A stretch of DNA of 64,000 bases from Apus apus (Eukaryota; Chordata; Aves; Apodiformes; Apodidae), in contig NC_067301.1 of the NCBI RefSeq assembly GCF_020740795.1, positions 620,001 through 684,000 of the forward strand, read 5' to 3'. Of this stretch, positions 1 to 12,720 are shown one piece after another (position 1 is the first letter of the stretch; the number at the start of each line of letters is the position of its first letter). Below the pieces are notes generated by a model, which was not told the origin of the DNA, made no database searches, and saw only the letters and a list, made by a program, of their open reading frames with translations. Made by a program: the position numbers and the translations under genes.

Positions 1-2624
1 GAAAAGCCCTGAGACTGGTGCTGCACTGGGCAGGCACATCTCAGCTTGCTCCAGCCGGAGGGTGCAGCTCTTTCCATCACCAAACTCATCCATGGGTGCT
101 GAGCTGGGGCCCGGGCACCAAAACCTTCCCTAGTTGTGCCTGGGGGGTTTCCATCTCAGTCCCAAAGAGGATGAAGGGGCTCAGGAGCAGAGCAGGCATG
201 GGCAGACCTGCCCAGGGAGGTGCCAGCAGCCAGCCCAGCCCGTGCTGCCGTGCCAATCCCTGCCTTTCCAGCTACTTCTGCCTTACCTGGTCCTACCCAG
301 GCTCAGCATGGCATGGGAGAGAGGGAGTACAAGGAAGGAGCAGTGCATGTAGACATCTCTCCAAGGAAACCCTACCTGCAGAATCCCCCACTAATCCACT
401 TTGCTGGCTGCTGTCTCTGAGCTCCACGAAACATCTCAGAATCCCTCGAATAAACACAAGGGCTCATAACGGTTCACGCAACATTAAAACTATTTTCCAG
501 ATACCTGATATTTGAGGTATTGCAATAAAAGGGTCAAAATATTTGCAAATTCATTAGGCTGCTGCCTTAAAATTGCTGCTTCATTAAGTGCAGTGGAGAT
601 GGCTGGTGACAGGAGGGGCAGCAGAGGGCCCTGGAGATGGGATGTACAGTGCTGATAAATGGCTTCTCTGTGGCTATTCCAGAGCTGGCAAGGGGGAACA
701 TGCCATCCCATGCTGGAATGAACCTGGCAGTCAGTGGGAAAACTCAGGAACTACCTCAGCCAGAATAAAACATCACTGGACCTCTGGAGAGGGGCTGCAA
801 GCCAGTGGACAGGGGCAGAGAGGGGGCTGTTGGGGACACAAAGCCCCCATGTCCTTCTTCGGTGTGGCCACCAGCCTCAGTGCCCCAGGGGTCCCTGTAC
901 TCCCACCCCTCAGCACTGCAGGAGGGGTCCCTCTTTTCTGGGTGTCCTTGCACAGCCCTGCTGAGGCTGTGACTTGAGTGCAGGGGCTGTGGGCATCCAT
1001 GCTGCTCCTCCTCCCTCTGGCAGACTCAGATATTCCCACGGGTTGATCCAACCTCTCCAATACGTGGAGAGGAGCCAGTTTCATGTCCTGCATCCCCAGC
1101 GTCTTTCCACTTACTTCACTTTATATTCTGCTCTGGCTGCAGGTAGGGGACTTGCTGTAAGTAACTGTGCTAAACCACTGGCTCTTCCTCATGGAGAGGA
1201 GGGAGGATGAAGACAGACTATTTTCTCTGGCCAAGGGAACAGAGTCAGCAATTCCACTTGGCTGAGCACATGGGTTTATGATGTCCCTGCGCAGTGCTGA
1301 GCAAAACACCCGGGTGGCAGGAGATGTATAATGCTAGCTGTGGAACAGTCTATTTTCTAAATGGAAGCTTGCTATTTAAAACGAAAGCACTTTAACACTT
1401 TGGAAAATAGGAAGGTCCCCAAAGCTGAATTTCTGAGGGCTCATTTTGCAGCTTCCAAAGGAGCAGAGTTCATTACGGAGCAGCAGCGAGTGCCGGGTGG
1501 CTCCAGTCCAGGCAGCACTTCGCTTGTGAACGTCAGGCAGACCCACAGTCCCAGCCTAGTCGGAGGCATCACTCACATCCTGAAAGTTAAGCACCTGCTT
1601 AACTGAGTTTTTAGTATTACATTTGTTTTGGTTTTATTTTTAAGACCAAGACTGGCTCTGGATTTGCTCCCAGACTCACCCTGTCCCTGGGAGACAGCCA
1701 GAGCCAGTGTCCTGCTTTCCCCTTTGTCCTGGGGGCTGTCCCTCGGGGTCACAGCTCTGCCCTCAGACTTCTCTATGCTCATCCTTGTTTCACAGCTCCA
1801 TGGTGCTTCTTGGTTTTGGGAAACAGAGGCTCAGATAACTGCCCCTTGCTCCAGCACATCCTTTGCAAGATGCTTCTCTTGCTGCTCCCACAGTTCAGTG
1901 GTTTGGGCAACACCTCAGGGCTGCACCTTGTCAAACAAACAGCTTTTAGTGAAGAGGAGGGTGAAGATGATACTCTGAAGGATGCAGGTGGGTGAGCAGA
2001 AAGTGAGGACTACCCAGCCATCAGTGGGGGCAATCAGAGGGTCAAACCTTCCCTCCCAAGGTTCAGCAACCCTAAACACTGGAGCTCAAGATGCCAAACA
2101 ATGGGCAAGGGGGGAGTGGGCATAAGGAAGCCAGGGTGACTCAGGGGCTCCTCATGGTGCCAATCCCCATCTTGCCAAAGGCTGGCTCAGGGCAGAAGCG
2201 GGTGGGGGGTCTGAAGCCACTTGAGGACAAGGTTTGTACCAAGCTTTTCACTCCCTTGCAGGGTTGAGGCTCCCACTGTTGTCCCTCCCTGTCACAGCAC
2301 CTCTCCCCAGCGCCCTTCCCTGTGGAGCCACACGACCTCCCTCAGCACCAGTGTCCTTGTCAGGGAAGGAAACAGCCAGCCTCCTGCTCCTGCCCTTGCC
2401 TCTGCTGGAATCGAGGTCAAAGCTGGTTTCCAGGGGATGCAGGTGCTGCAGAGCAAGCTGCAGGCTCAGCCATCACCTCCTCCCTGGCAGCTGCCATCCA
2501 TCCCAACGCCTGCTCCAGATCCGCTCCGGTTTGCCGGGCGGGATCCAGCTGGCACCGCCACATCTGCACACGCAGGCTGAGCTTCACCCAGGCTATCTGC
2601 TTGATCAGATTTATGTAGCAATTC

Positions 2625-2840
2625 CAGGATGAGGTGAATAATGAAAATTACTCATGAATATTTCATTTTTATAAATCACATAATTCATACCTATTCACAA
2701 ATATTTGCTTTCCCTTATAAACCGGATGAATAATTTACAGAATTTCACAGCAAATATTTTAAAGAAAATATGAAATTCATTGACTACATTAATCAACAAA
2801 TATTATTCAACTTACATTGGCTTAGGTTGCTGACAGATAA
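2625..2840. other. AT-rich block, candidate conserved noncoding element
   Basis: Roughly 200 bp of very AT-rich but non-repetitive sequence with sharp edges against GC-richer flanks. It carries several ATTCA/TGAAT, AATATTT and ATTAATC motifs. This texture resembles vertebrate conserved enhancers. Conservation itself cannot be judged from one sequence. Confidence 0.35.
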
Positions 2841-5800
2841 ATTCTGTGTTTATGAGAGGAGCTGGAGGAACAGGTGATATTTCCCATATCAAAACACAAG
2901 ATGAAGCTTGTTTCTCCCCACAACAGTTATTTTCACACTTGCCTGCTCAGCCTTGGCCGCAGTGGTCCACAGCACTTCCCATTCCATGTCCATTTTTTCT
3001 TTGGAATATGGAAACCAAAAGGAAAGGGAAGAAGATAACACACCTTGCTTCCCTGCAGCCTCTGTGTGGGTGGGACGGGCTGTTTGCAGAGAGATGGGCT
3101 GTAAGGAATGAAACAGGAGCTTGTTGATACCGCTTTTACCAAAGCAGTGTTTTTATCTAGAGAAAATTACAGTGTCTCAGCTTTTTGAAAATTATTTCCT
3201 CCCCTTTTCCATTCTGACACCAGGTCACGGCAGCACCAGCAGGATCAGTCAGTGCACAGACTCCACTGGTGGTTAAAGGCAGACTGAGGAACACCACTTT
3301 TTGCACTGCTCATTCCCACAGCCAGGAAAATGTTAATTTTTCTAATTTTACAGTAATTCTCTCCATTATTGAGCTTATTTTTAAAATCAGCTGCTTAAAC
3401 AGAGTATTAAGTGACTGCATTAATCCACCTGTGTGTGGATGATAAAGTGATTAACCTGATGTACTTACACCCTGCCATGGTTTGGTGACAGGGGTCCTGG
3501 TGGAGGCAGGGGCTGGGCTGAGCTGAGCCCAAGCACAGGACCAAGCTAAGCAGGGCTTGGCAGGGACACCCGCACCCCAGGTGAGCAGGGATCAGGGGCA
3601 AATGCTGGGTTTTGAGGCAGATCCCCAAGGAGCTGCCACAGCCCCCAGCATCCATGGGTGCTCACTGACCTAAAGAGAGCACAAGCTAATGTCCCTTTTT
3701 AGCATTCCGGCCGTCTGCAGCACGTCTGCTGAACTGCCCATCTGTAACATTTGTAGGCCTATTAAGAGGGAAATACAATTTCATAGTCACAGATAAGAGA
3801 TTAGACAGATCAATTCTTCCACGGGAAAAAAGTGAGCACTGTTTCCAAATTTTTATGTAGAAGGTTTCTATTCTCTTGGCTTATTGAGCTGTGGGTGCTG
3901 CCACCAACTTTCCTGGCCATGTTCTCATTAAGAGAGCAAGAGGTCTGTGAGATAAATGCTAAGACTGGCAGTGGGGGATCTGGTGCTTGGGAATATCCTG
4001 AGGGAAAGTGGGCTGAGCCTCTCCTTGCAGCCAGTTGTGGAGCTGCTTTCTCCCTCACCCCTCTTCCCATCTGGGGGGTTTGAGCCCCCAGGCAGGCCAG
4101 GCCCCCCAGTGCAGCCCGTTCCGGTGGCGGGGAGCGCGGCGCGGGGTGTGACCGGCTGTGCTCGGCTGCAAGGAGAGAGCCTGTCAAAATATTTAGCAGC
4201 AGCACTGACGCTGCTACATCTGCTAACGGGGAGTCCTGCTCAGCGACTCCCAACAAACGCTCAAATACTAGTGGGATACTGGTCTGCTGGTTATTTTCCT
4301 GCCTGGCTTACCAAGCCCCATCTCAGCACCTCAGCCCTGGTGGCTCTGGAGCCCTCAGTCACTGCCTGAGCAACTTCCCAGCTCCCAGTCCCAGGGAAAC
4401 CAGCTGTGGGACGCCAGCACAGGGCACGGGATGCTGCAGGGAAGAAGAGCGCTGCTCACTCCCACGCTGGGACCTCTTGTCCTGGCAGGAGGAGCTCTTG
4501 ACTGGAAAACTATAGTTCTTCTCTGGGTAAATACATTTTAAAACCAGTGATTTATTACAGGGTATAATGAATTCAGTGCCTTTTAAATGTGACAGTGGGT
4601 AAAGTACATCAGCCTTCTGCAGGCTTAAATGTCATCTGTAAAGATCAGGCTTTTTCTTCCCTCCCCCATGCTTATGGGCATCCTTTAATTTACTGCTCAA
4701 TTTTAGAGGGGCTTGTGGCAGCAGGGCTGGCACGGTTGTGGAGGCACAGCATCCCTGCATCCCCAAATCCCCATGTCCCTGCATCCCCAAGCCCCTGGCC
4801 ACTGCCCAAGCCTGACAAAGGGGAAGAACACTCAGGGGTGAAGGGCTTGGGATGAGGAAAGCAGCACCCACAAAGCTCAGGGGGCCACTCAAGAGGCCTT
4901 GAAGGAGTTTCTGGATGGTGGGAACATGTTTCTTTTCATGCCCAAGTCAGCAAAACAAAACTGAATTACATGTCAATGTAAATTTAGAGCCAACCAACAA
5001 AATAAAATAGAAACAACAAAGTGGACTAGAAAATAGCCCTCAAACTCACTTAGTGTAGACATGACGAGAAGCTTGGACAAGGCTGGAGAAATTACTCTAC
5101 AAAATGAGCACTTCAGAAACCAAATAAACTGTTCCAAAGACAGAAGAAAACGGGTATTGAGGTATTGATTGCAGTCACTGACCCAAAGCAGCAACGTACC
5201 CACCGTGCCTGCTCTGCACCCACCATCCTGGGCACCCTCCCCAGCCCGGGGTCCTGCCACCTCCCATTGATCAGGGAGTTACCTGGATGGACACCAGCAC
5301 CAGGTCTGGGAGTTCACAGGAGGACCCGAGGGCTGGGAGACACTGCGGGGGATGCGGACGTGCCAGGCTTCATCAGGGAGGAGCAGCCTAAAATCAAAGG
5401 AAAAGACAGATAAGAGCGGAAGGGAAATCGAGGGAGAAAGTGAACTGGAACACAAACCACTGACAAAACAGAACCAACAGCAGAAACACCATGAGTCAGA
5501 CCCAGAGCTGCCTGTGAAGCTGATAGAGCAAAGAAGAGCCTTCACTTCCATCGTCCCCCAGTGCCTTTCATCTTTCGGGCCAATATTTCCTGCTGAGGAG
5601 TTTCTGGCTCCCTCCCCTTCACACCCCACCCTTCCCCTCCTCTCCCTGCCAGGGCTGATGCTGGCACTTTCACTCAACTGGCTGGAAAACAGCGGAAAAA
5701 GAGGGAAAAAAATTAAGGCACATTAAAAAGAATAGTCTTTACTTAAAATAGTTTAACTGGTGCGATTGCTGCCCAGAATACACAGAAATTTCACTTAGGA

Positions 5801-8800
5801 GTCCCCCCAGAGCCAGTGCTGCTGGCTGGCTGCTGCGGCACGGGCCCAGTGCTGCAGCCCCCACGGCAGAAGGTGCTGGGTCCATGTTTTTGGCTGTTTC
5901 CTCCCCTTTCCCCTTTGCTGGTGCCTCAGTTGGCTCCGAGGGGAATTGGCCACCCCGTGGCTACCTCAGCTTTCCCAGCACAGGTTTGCTTCCCACAGGG
6001 GGGAGAGAGGGGATATTGCTCTCCCTGGGAAGCATCGGACGCCGGGCTGAGAAACTGCCAAAAGCAGCAGCTGGTACAGAGTGAAAAATGAGGGGAAAAA
6101 AATAAATAAATGTTTTCCTTTCAGATTATTGAACCGACTGTAGTAAAAACTTCGCATTTAATATGCATGACCTGCTCCATACACTCCACTCTAATAAATT
6201 GGTGGAACATCTTGCGCAGCTGAATCATTAGGGGGTGGATGAAACACGAGGGGCCAGTTGTAAATGCAGGGGAAAATAAAAAAATGAAACTAGGCACATA
6301 AAATATGAACCAATTTTCTCATCTTGGCTAATAGATTTTTAAATGGGAAATCTGATCATGGATAAGCACTGAGAATATGAACAATTCAGGTGTTGCTGGG
6401 GCCCTACCTGGAGGCACAAGGGAAGGGTGAAGCGTAAGGAAGGTGACGAAGGGGATGAGCCCTGAAGAGCTGCTACCCTGGGAACCTGCTGCTCAACATT
6501 GCGCTTCTCAGGGCTCCTGTTTAAAGGTGTGTTGTACTTGCTGCTTCCTAATTACCTTGTATGTTCTGCATAATTTTGTTTTTAATTTCAGATGGGAAAA
6601 CACCATAAACTCACTAATTAATTACTTTTTAACCCCAATGTACCAGCTGAGGCACATGCTTTGCTGTACAGCCTCCCCTGTGCATGGAAAATCATCCTTG
6701 GAGTCCAGTGCTGTGGCAGCCTCCAGCTGAGCAGCTGGATTTGCAGGGAATGTCACAAAAAACCCTGGAAAACAGTCGAAGGAGAGAATGAGGAGCTATG
6801 TAACCTGATTTTTGGCTACAGCAGCAGCCACTTACCAAATCAGGCCCTGGCACAGGCTACTTGGGAGTGGAAACCGCTGCAGAGGTGACATTAACCAGTG
6901 ATTGATGAACCTCATATTCCAAAAGCCCACGAGCTGCTGAAAAGAAAGTGTTTAGAGAAATCTCAAGCAGCTAGAAGTACCTTTGGGGGTGTTGGGGGGT
7001 AAAAATAATACAATAAGAATGCAAAAAGAAAGTGGAAGGAGGCAGTGGTAACAAAACATTATCCAGTTTCTGCCAGTCCTGGTAATCCCAAAGCCACCAT
7101 CCCACATCTCTTCCTGAAGTTTCCAGAAACCACAGTGGGTTTTGACACTCAGCCCTTCTCTCTCCACTCCTCCTGGTTTTCCTGCTATGTCCTTTCTCAT
7201 CAAAAACATCCAGCTCAGGTTTACTTGGCTCCACCATGGTCTGTGTCTGATGCCTTTCTGGCTGATGGCTGGGCTGGTTGGTGAACCCTGGGGGAGAAAG
7301 GCTAAACCAAACCCTTGGGCTTCCCAGGCAGGTGAATGACTTGGCACGCAGAGCTGGAAATTATTCTTTCCTTTGTTTTTATGAATAATTCATGTTTTCA
7401 TCAACTTAAAAAGCAAACAGGCAAACGCAAACATTAGGGTTTTTAAATGGGAATACACTGATGCAAAAACAAATACAGGTTCAATTTCCTTCCCTTTAAC
7501 TCCTGGTGAATGATGTTAACAGGAAGGTGGGGACCCCAGCCCAGCTGCTGGAACCAGGGCCAAAGAGAGACACGTCTGGGTGGGGCATGCGGAAGAGGAG
7601 GGTGGGCAGAGTCTGGTGCAGGGCTTCCCCATGGCCACAGTCCCCATTGCATCCTGTGGGGACACAGATTTGGATGGCAGAGCAGGGCAGGGGTGACACG
7701 GGTTGGGATGGCAGAGAGGGGTGGGGGTGGTCCAGGGGTGCGTTGCTTGGGATGGTCCCAGGGACCATTGCCAGCCCCCCCGGCACCCTCCACAGCACAC
7801 GCTGCTGGAGCGCCGTAAGCTCTTTATGTCCCTCATCCTCCATCAATCATTTTTTCATACAGTTGGAAGATTACAGCTTCTTACACACTACCTGCAGTCC
7901 AGCTTGTCACGGGAAAACTCCAGGGAGAAATTCACGAAGAGGTATTAAAGCCATCCAACACTTTCTCCATGGCAACTGGGACCGGTGCAAATCCCATCAG
8001 CCCTGCCTGGAGCGGGATGAGAGCACGAGAGCTCCTCTGCAGCTCTTGCAGGCACCCAGATAACAGCAGACAGAGGGGAAACGTCTTCATTAGCTCGAGA
8101 TGCTTCCTGACTGAGATACAATAACACTTGATTAACACTGGAACACTTATGACTTGTGAAATACCTTGGCCTGAGGCCAAGCTCACTCTAGCCCTGTTCT
8201 TCTCCTCCCTCACCTGAGTGGTCTCACATCAAGACCCCCACACCCAAGTGCTGGGGTGAGGGAAGATGACGGTGGGCAGAGGGTGGTGGCTGCTGCCCAC
8301 AGGACACCACCAGCTGGCCCAGCAATGAGCCAACATGGCTACTGATAATAATGCATAATTAATAACGTTATTACTAACTTAAAAACTCTTGATCTTTCTT
8401 TGTTGTGCTGAGCTCTGCAGAGTTGGGAGCCTCCAGACAGAGAGGGAGCCCCTGAGGCAAGGAGCAGATTTCAAGAGTTTCATACCAAAAGTTCCAGCCA
8501 GAGGGGAGCTGGAAGGTCTTTAAAAATAGCTCAAGGTCTCTGTGTGCAGACAACATTGCGAGCGAGAGGCATGTCCTACATATCCCAGCTCACTTAATCC
8601 CTCTGACGACAAAATCCCTGCTCGTCCTCCTGGAAGGTGAACTCCCCATCCACCTTGGAGAAGAACCTCTCCCCTTCATTAGTGCCTTCAGCCACTGCAA
8701 CCAGGGCTGTTTTTCAGTGGGTGCAGCGACTGCCCCAGGACAGGGCACTGCCAAGGTGCAGGAGCCAACCAGGTGCTGCACCAGAGACAGGCTTGGCCAC

Positions 8801-10581
8801 AGTGGCCAGCAGGTCCCCGCAGGCAACCACCCGGAGCCGTGGGGCAACCTTGGCCAAGCCACCCGCACAAAGCCCCGGGGTGAGGAGCAGGGCTCCGCTG
8901 GTGCTGCCCGGCCAAAACCTCCCTTGCCAAGGGAAAACAGTTGTTTGAACCACTGGAGCGAATCTGCAATTTTATTTCGACTCAACCTCCCACCAAACTG
9001 TGCAGGAACCAAACCCTTTGAAGTCTGCCATGTCCAATCCATTAGTAATCACTGTAAATCTGGTATAATCTCTGCAAGCATATTCTGCTCCCTACAACCT
9101 GCGCGGTGCCTGCATCAGGGCAGCTATTGTGTCTTCCCTTCATGCAGCATTTCCCTGCAGAAACATTTAAACAATAACAGTCTCTATTTGGTGCAGTCAC
9201 TTTTGTTTTAGAAGACTACAGTCTTCTGTAACAGATTCAGAGCTTACAGGAAGGCCTGGATTTATGGCATGTTTTCTTTGCAATGCTTTTTTGTTTCTAA
9301 TAATCCCTGTAATCCCCTAAGTTCATGTCAAAGCAAGAAAACTGTGTTCTTCCTACCCTAAACTTTGGGACAAATCTGAGAGTTCTAATGAAAAGGAGTT
9401 CTGCTAAAAAAGTGATTTAGTATCACTCCCCATGGCCTAGGAAGGACTTTTGATTTCTCTAGAGAGAGCTGGGATGGTCCATGGAGACAGAGAGGAAGAA
9501 CCCATGTGCACAGGGAGCACTTGGGGGGGAGCAAGGACCTTCAGAGGCCAAGATACAGCAGAATTAGCAAAAAACAGCAAGTTCCCTCTTTATGCCTTTC
9601 TGAAGCAGACCTGGAGGGCAAAGAGAAGGTTTTAGGCATCTTTCCCCTGCAATGAGTTTTTCACAGACTACAAGGGAAACATTTGCTGCTCAGTGCTTGG
9701 GAGAACAGGCAACACAGCTACAGGCAATGGAGCCAGGGCTGCAAGACCAACAACTGCTGGAGATTCACCAGCTCTCACTGGGCTCCTGCTCTGCACCAGG
9801 CTCCTCCTCTGTCAGAGCACTTGTCTGTATTGATTTTGAGCCAAGCCCACAAGCAAAGCCAGTTTCCCAAAGGAACTGGGAATCTCCAAGGTTTGATACA
9901 GGCTCTGACGTTTCTCAGATATGTAAAACTTTTCCTGCAGAAGTTTGTGGCTTTGCCACGTGGCTCCACCGTGTCAGCCTCTCACACGGATGCCAGCACC
10001 AAAGTCCTTTGCTCCACACTGACAAACATGGGCATCTGCTCCTGCAGGATGCTCCAGAGGATTCCAGCAAGTGCTGCCCAGGGATGCTCAGCCCTGCTGT
10101 AACCCAGGGGCTTGCTGCCAGATGGGTCATTCGGGAAGGGTTTAATCAGTGGGATGCTGACAGCTCCTGCCCTGCTCACAGCCACGGCAGGGGGGCTGGT
10201 GCCAGCCCTCAGCTGAGGATGCTCACCCGTGCCTCCTCAACGTGAGCACCAACAATGGGGAGAGGGAACTGGGAAGGCTGTTAGTCCAAGTGACACACCT
10301 TGTTTTCTCTCTCGCTGACAAACGAGTCAGAGCTCCAAAAGCAATTTAGTGTGGGAATCAACATCCAAGTACCCACTGCTAAGGCTGAGGCACTAAATGA
10401 GCTGAGCAGAGGGAGGCTGCAGCAAACTCTGCTTCCAGGCACTTGGTTTTCACTTGACTTCCTCAGCTGGCAGCTCATAGTGGACTCGAGGCTCTCCAAG
10501 AGGAGCAGCTCTTTCCTCCTGTGCCAAGGACTCCAGCCAGAAAACAGTTTTTTCCTCCCCTGACGCTGCTCATTAATTTAG

Positions 10582-10641
10582 TTTGTTTTTTTCTTTTTTC
10601 TTTTTTTTTTTTTTAAAAAAAAACAACAACAAAACAAAACA
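10582..10641. repeat. Poly(T)/poly(A) low-complexity tract
   Basis: T-rich sequence ends in 14 T, followed directly by 9 A and then AAC/AAAAC units. The T14A9 junction is self-complementary. It does not look like a retrotransposon tail, because no element adjoins it on either side. Confidence 0.85.
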
Positions 10642-11195
10642 TAAAACCTTTTGCCAGTTCCCCAATTAGGATGTGATTATAAAAAGGAAAAGGAGGAAAA
10701 CTCGAGGTACAGGGAATGCAGCCGAATCCCTGGTGTGGGCAGTGGTGATTGCCAAGACACCCAAAACACTTTTTAGAGGCAGTGTGGGCAGCTGGGCCAC
10801 TGCACCTTTGCCTTCCTCCTCCTCCCCTCAGCATAACTTGTTCAGTGCCTTGCCCATGTTGATAAACTGGCAATAAAAATGCTCAGGGACCTCAAGTCAG
10901 ACCGATTTATTTCAATATCTCTGACACAGTGGCCACAGAAGCTGAGAGCTGGGGAACCAACAATGCTATTTCCTAACAGAGAAGTGGCGAGATGTCTGGC
11001 ATAAATTATGCTTAAATGCCACATAGATAATGAGGCTGCATCCAAGAAGATTTATCTCTCCTCTTCTTGCATTGAAAACGCTCTGAGACAGCAGGAGCTG
11101 TCACAGAACAACCTTTCCAATGGGACCAGGCCTCTCCAAAGGCATTTACCCCCAGCAATGCTACCGTATCCAAAGCAGCCAGCTCCCACCCAGAG

Positions 11196-11251
11196 CTGCT
11201 TGGACTTGATGATCTTAAAGGTCTTTTCCAACCTTAATGATTCTATGATTC
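11196..11251 (+). mobile_element. CR1 LINE, extreme 3' end
   Basis: This is a 56-bp fragment of the CR1 3' terminus: CTTGGACTTGATGATC, then AAAGGTCTTTTCCAACC, then the tail unit ATGATTCTATGATTC. The insert reads in sense on the plus strand. Any 5' extension is too diverged for me to see. The surrounding plus and minus open frames are shadows. Confidence 0.88.
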
Positions 11252-11519
11252 CCTCCCTCATTCTCCATCTCTGCAGCTCCCAGACTAGAACACAAGTCTA
11301 ACAATTGAAAATCAGAATATTAATGTTTGCCTTTTGGGGAGTAGTTGGATATGCCACTTCCAGTGAGGCAGGGTATCAATCTCAGTACTTTTAAGAGACA
11401 TCTGAGGCAGTTCCCATCCTCACCAGGGTGATGGAGTTGGCGTGAGCTGTCTGCCTGGAGCCAAGAGCAAGGGGAGTATATTTTTCTTTTTTCCACTTAC
11501 AAGGAGAAAACCACGCCTC

Positions 11520-12720
11520 GCACGCCTGCTCTGAGCGGGTCTCTAGCTGGAATTCATCACTCCTACCCACCTCCCTAGATTTAGAGCCCGCTCAGACCAG
11601 GTTTTGAGCGGTGGTTCCTTTAAACAAACTGCCAGGGGCATTCCCTGCAGTTCCTCACAAGGCACAAGCACGACCCGCGGAATCGGAGTTTCTAATGGTT
11701 CAAATCGGGCTCCGAAGCGATGACTTAACTGCATCCCCTGGGGCCCGGCCCGACCCTCCCCGGTCGCAAGCGGCTCGTTAGTTTGCGGGGTAAGGCCCGC
11801 ACCTCCGCGCCAGCCCCGGGCCCCTCTGCGGGGGCACAGACGGTGCTTGGCCAGACGCTGCGGGGCGGGTAAGGAACGCAAACGGGCTGGACCGACGGCA
11901 GCCTGCCCGTGCCGGGCGAGATGTGACCCCCGGGGTCGGGAGGGTGGTCCCTCCGCCGGGGGGTGCAGCTTGCCAAGGGCATCCGCGGGTTCTCTCCCGA
12001 CACTTGGTAAGATTTACGGGCAGAAGGAAATAGGAAATAAAAGGACGGCTCCGAGCAGGGGCTGCGGGAACGGCACGAGACCGGCTGCAGTAACGAGCTT
12101 TTCCAAAAATATCTCTCCTCCCTCGGAGACACTCTATTTTTAGAGCCGTAGAGCATCACGTCGGCGAGCGGCGGGGTCAACACTTCCCTTTACACCCTGC
12201 AACGCCTTTGTCCTTGCGCGAGGGATGTCGGAAGAGACAGGCCAGCGCGACCACGGGAGGGGGTGCTTGACGAGCTGGTCTCGGTGTGAGTGTCTGTAGG
12301 CACAGGAGGCGGGTATCACAGGCGTCGGAGAACATGAAGTAGTTAAACTTATCCGGACGGACCAAGCCCTTCTCACAAAAGAACTCGCCAGACAAGCACG
12401 TAGACGATAACATCGGTGTACTTGGGAGATAAGATGAATTTGCGTTTTTGATCTATGAAAGACACCCTGCCTTAGGAGGAAGGTGTGCGTGATTTGTGGG
12501 AGCCCACCGAGCCCCCAGCCCTGCGCAAACCTGCAACGAACAACGTCTCCTTCCTAGACGGAATCTCCCCGTCTGCGTGTCGGGAGCGAACGGAAAACGG
12601 GGCCAGCAGCTCCGCCGTGTTCCCGCCGTCCCGGGGCAGCAGCTGGGACGCGGTCCTCACCCCCCCCGCTTTCTGCCCGGCCCGGGCAGCCGGCACCGGC
12701 CCAGCACCGTCTATAATTAA
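11520..12720. promoter_or_regulatory. CpG island without a recognised gene
   Basis: About 1.2 kb has CpG at close to expected frequency. At 12181-12480, for example, I count about 19 CpG in 300 bp at roughly 52 percent GC, an observed/expected ratio near 0.95, whereas flanking DNA is CpG-poor. The densest GC part is about 11750-12000. No coding exon, TATA box at a defined start or splice structure could be assigned. CpG islands usually mark promoters or developmental regulatory elements. An unannotated noncoding transcript is the most likely use if it is active. Confidence 0.7.

Larger units (their letters stand above)
1..11195. other. Intergenic DNA, no gene recognised
   Basis: Mixed GC-moderate and AT-rich sequence with no supportable exon. 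Notable content: a strongly AT-rich block at 2625-2840, a short CpG patch at about 4110-4160, a 25-bp tandem duplication around 4746-4795 (TCCCTGCATCCCCAA twice), another AT-rich block at about 6090-6410, and a 14-bp palindrome at 8360-8373. The longest open frames are about 200 codons with no family resemblance. Confidence 0.7.

Noticed and set aside
12177..12413. 78-codon minus-strand frame in the CpG island (cysteine-containing)
   Set aside because: Its composition looks protein-like in part, but there is no family match, no splice context, and a competing frame of equal length overlaps it.
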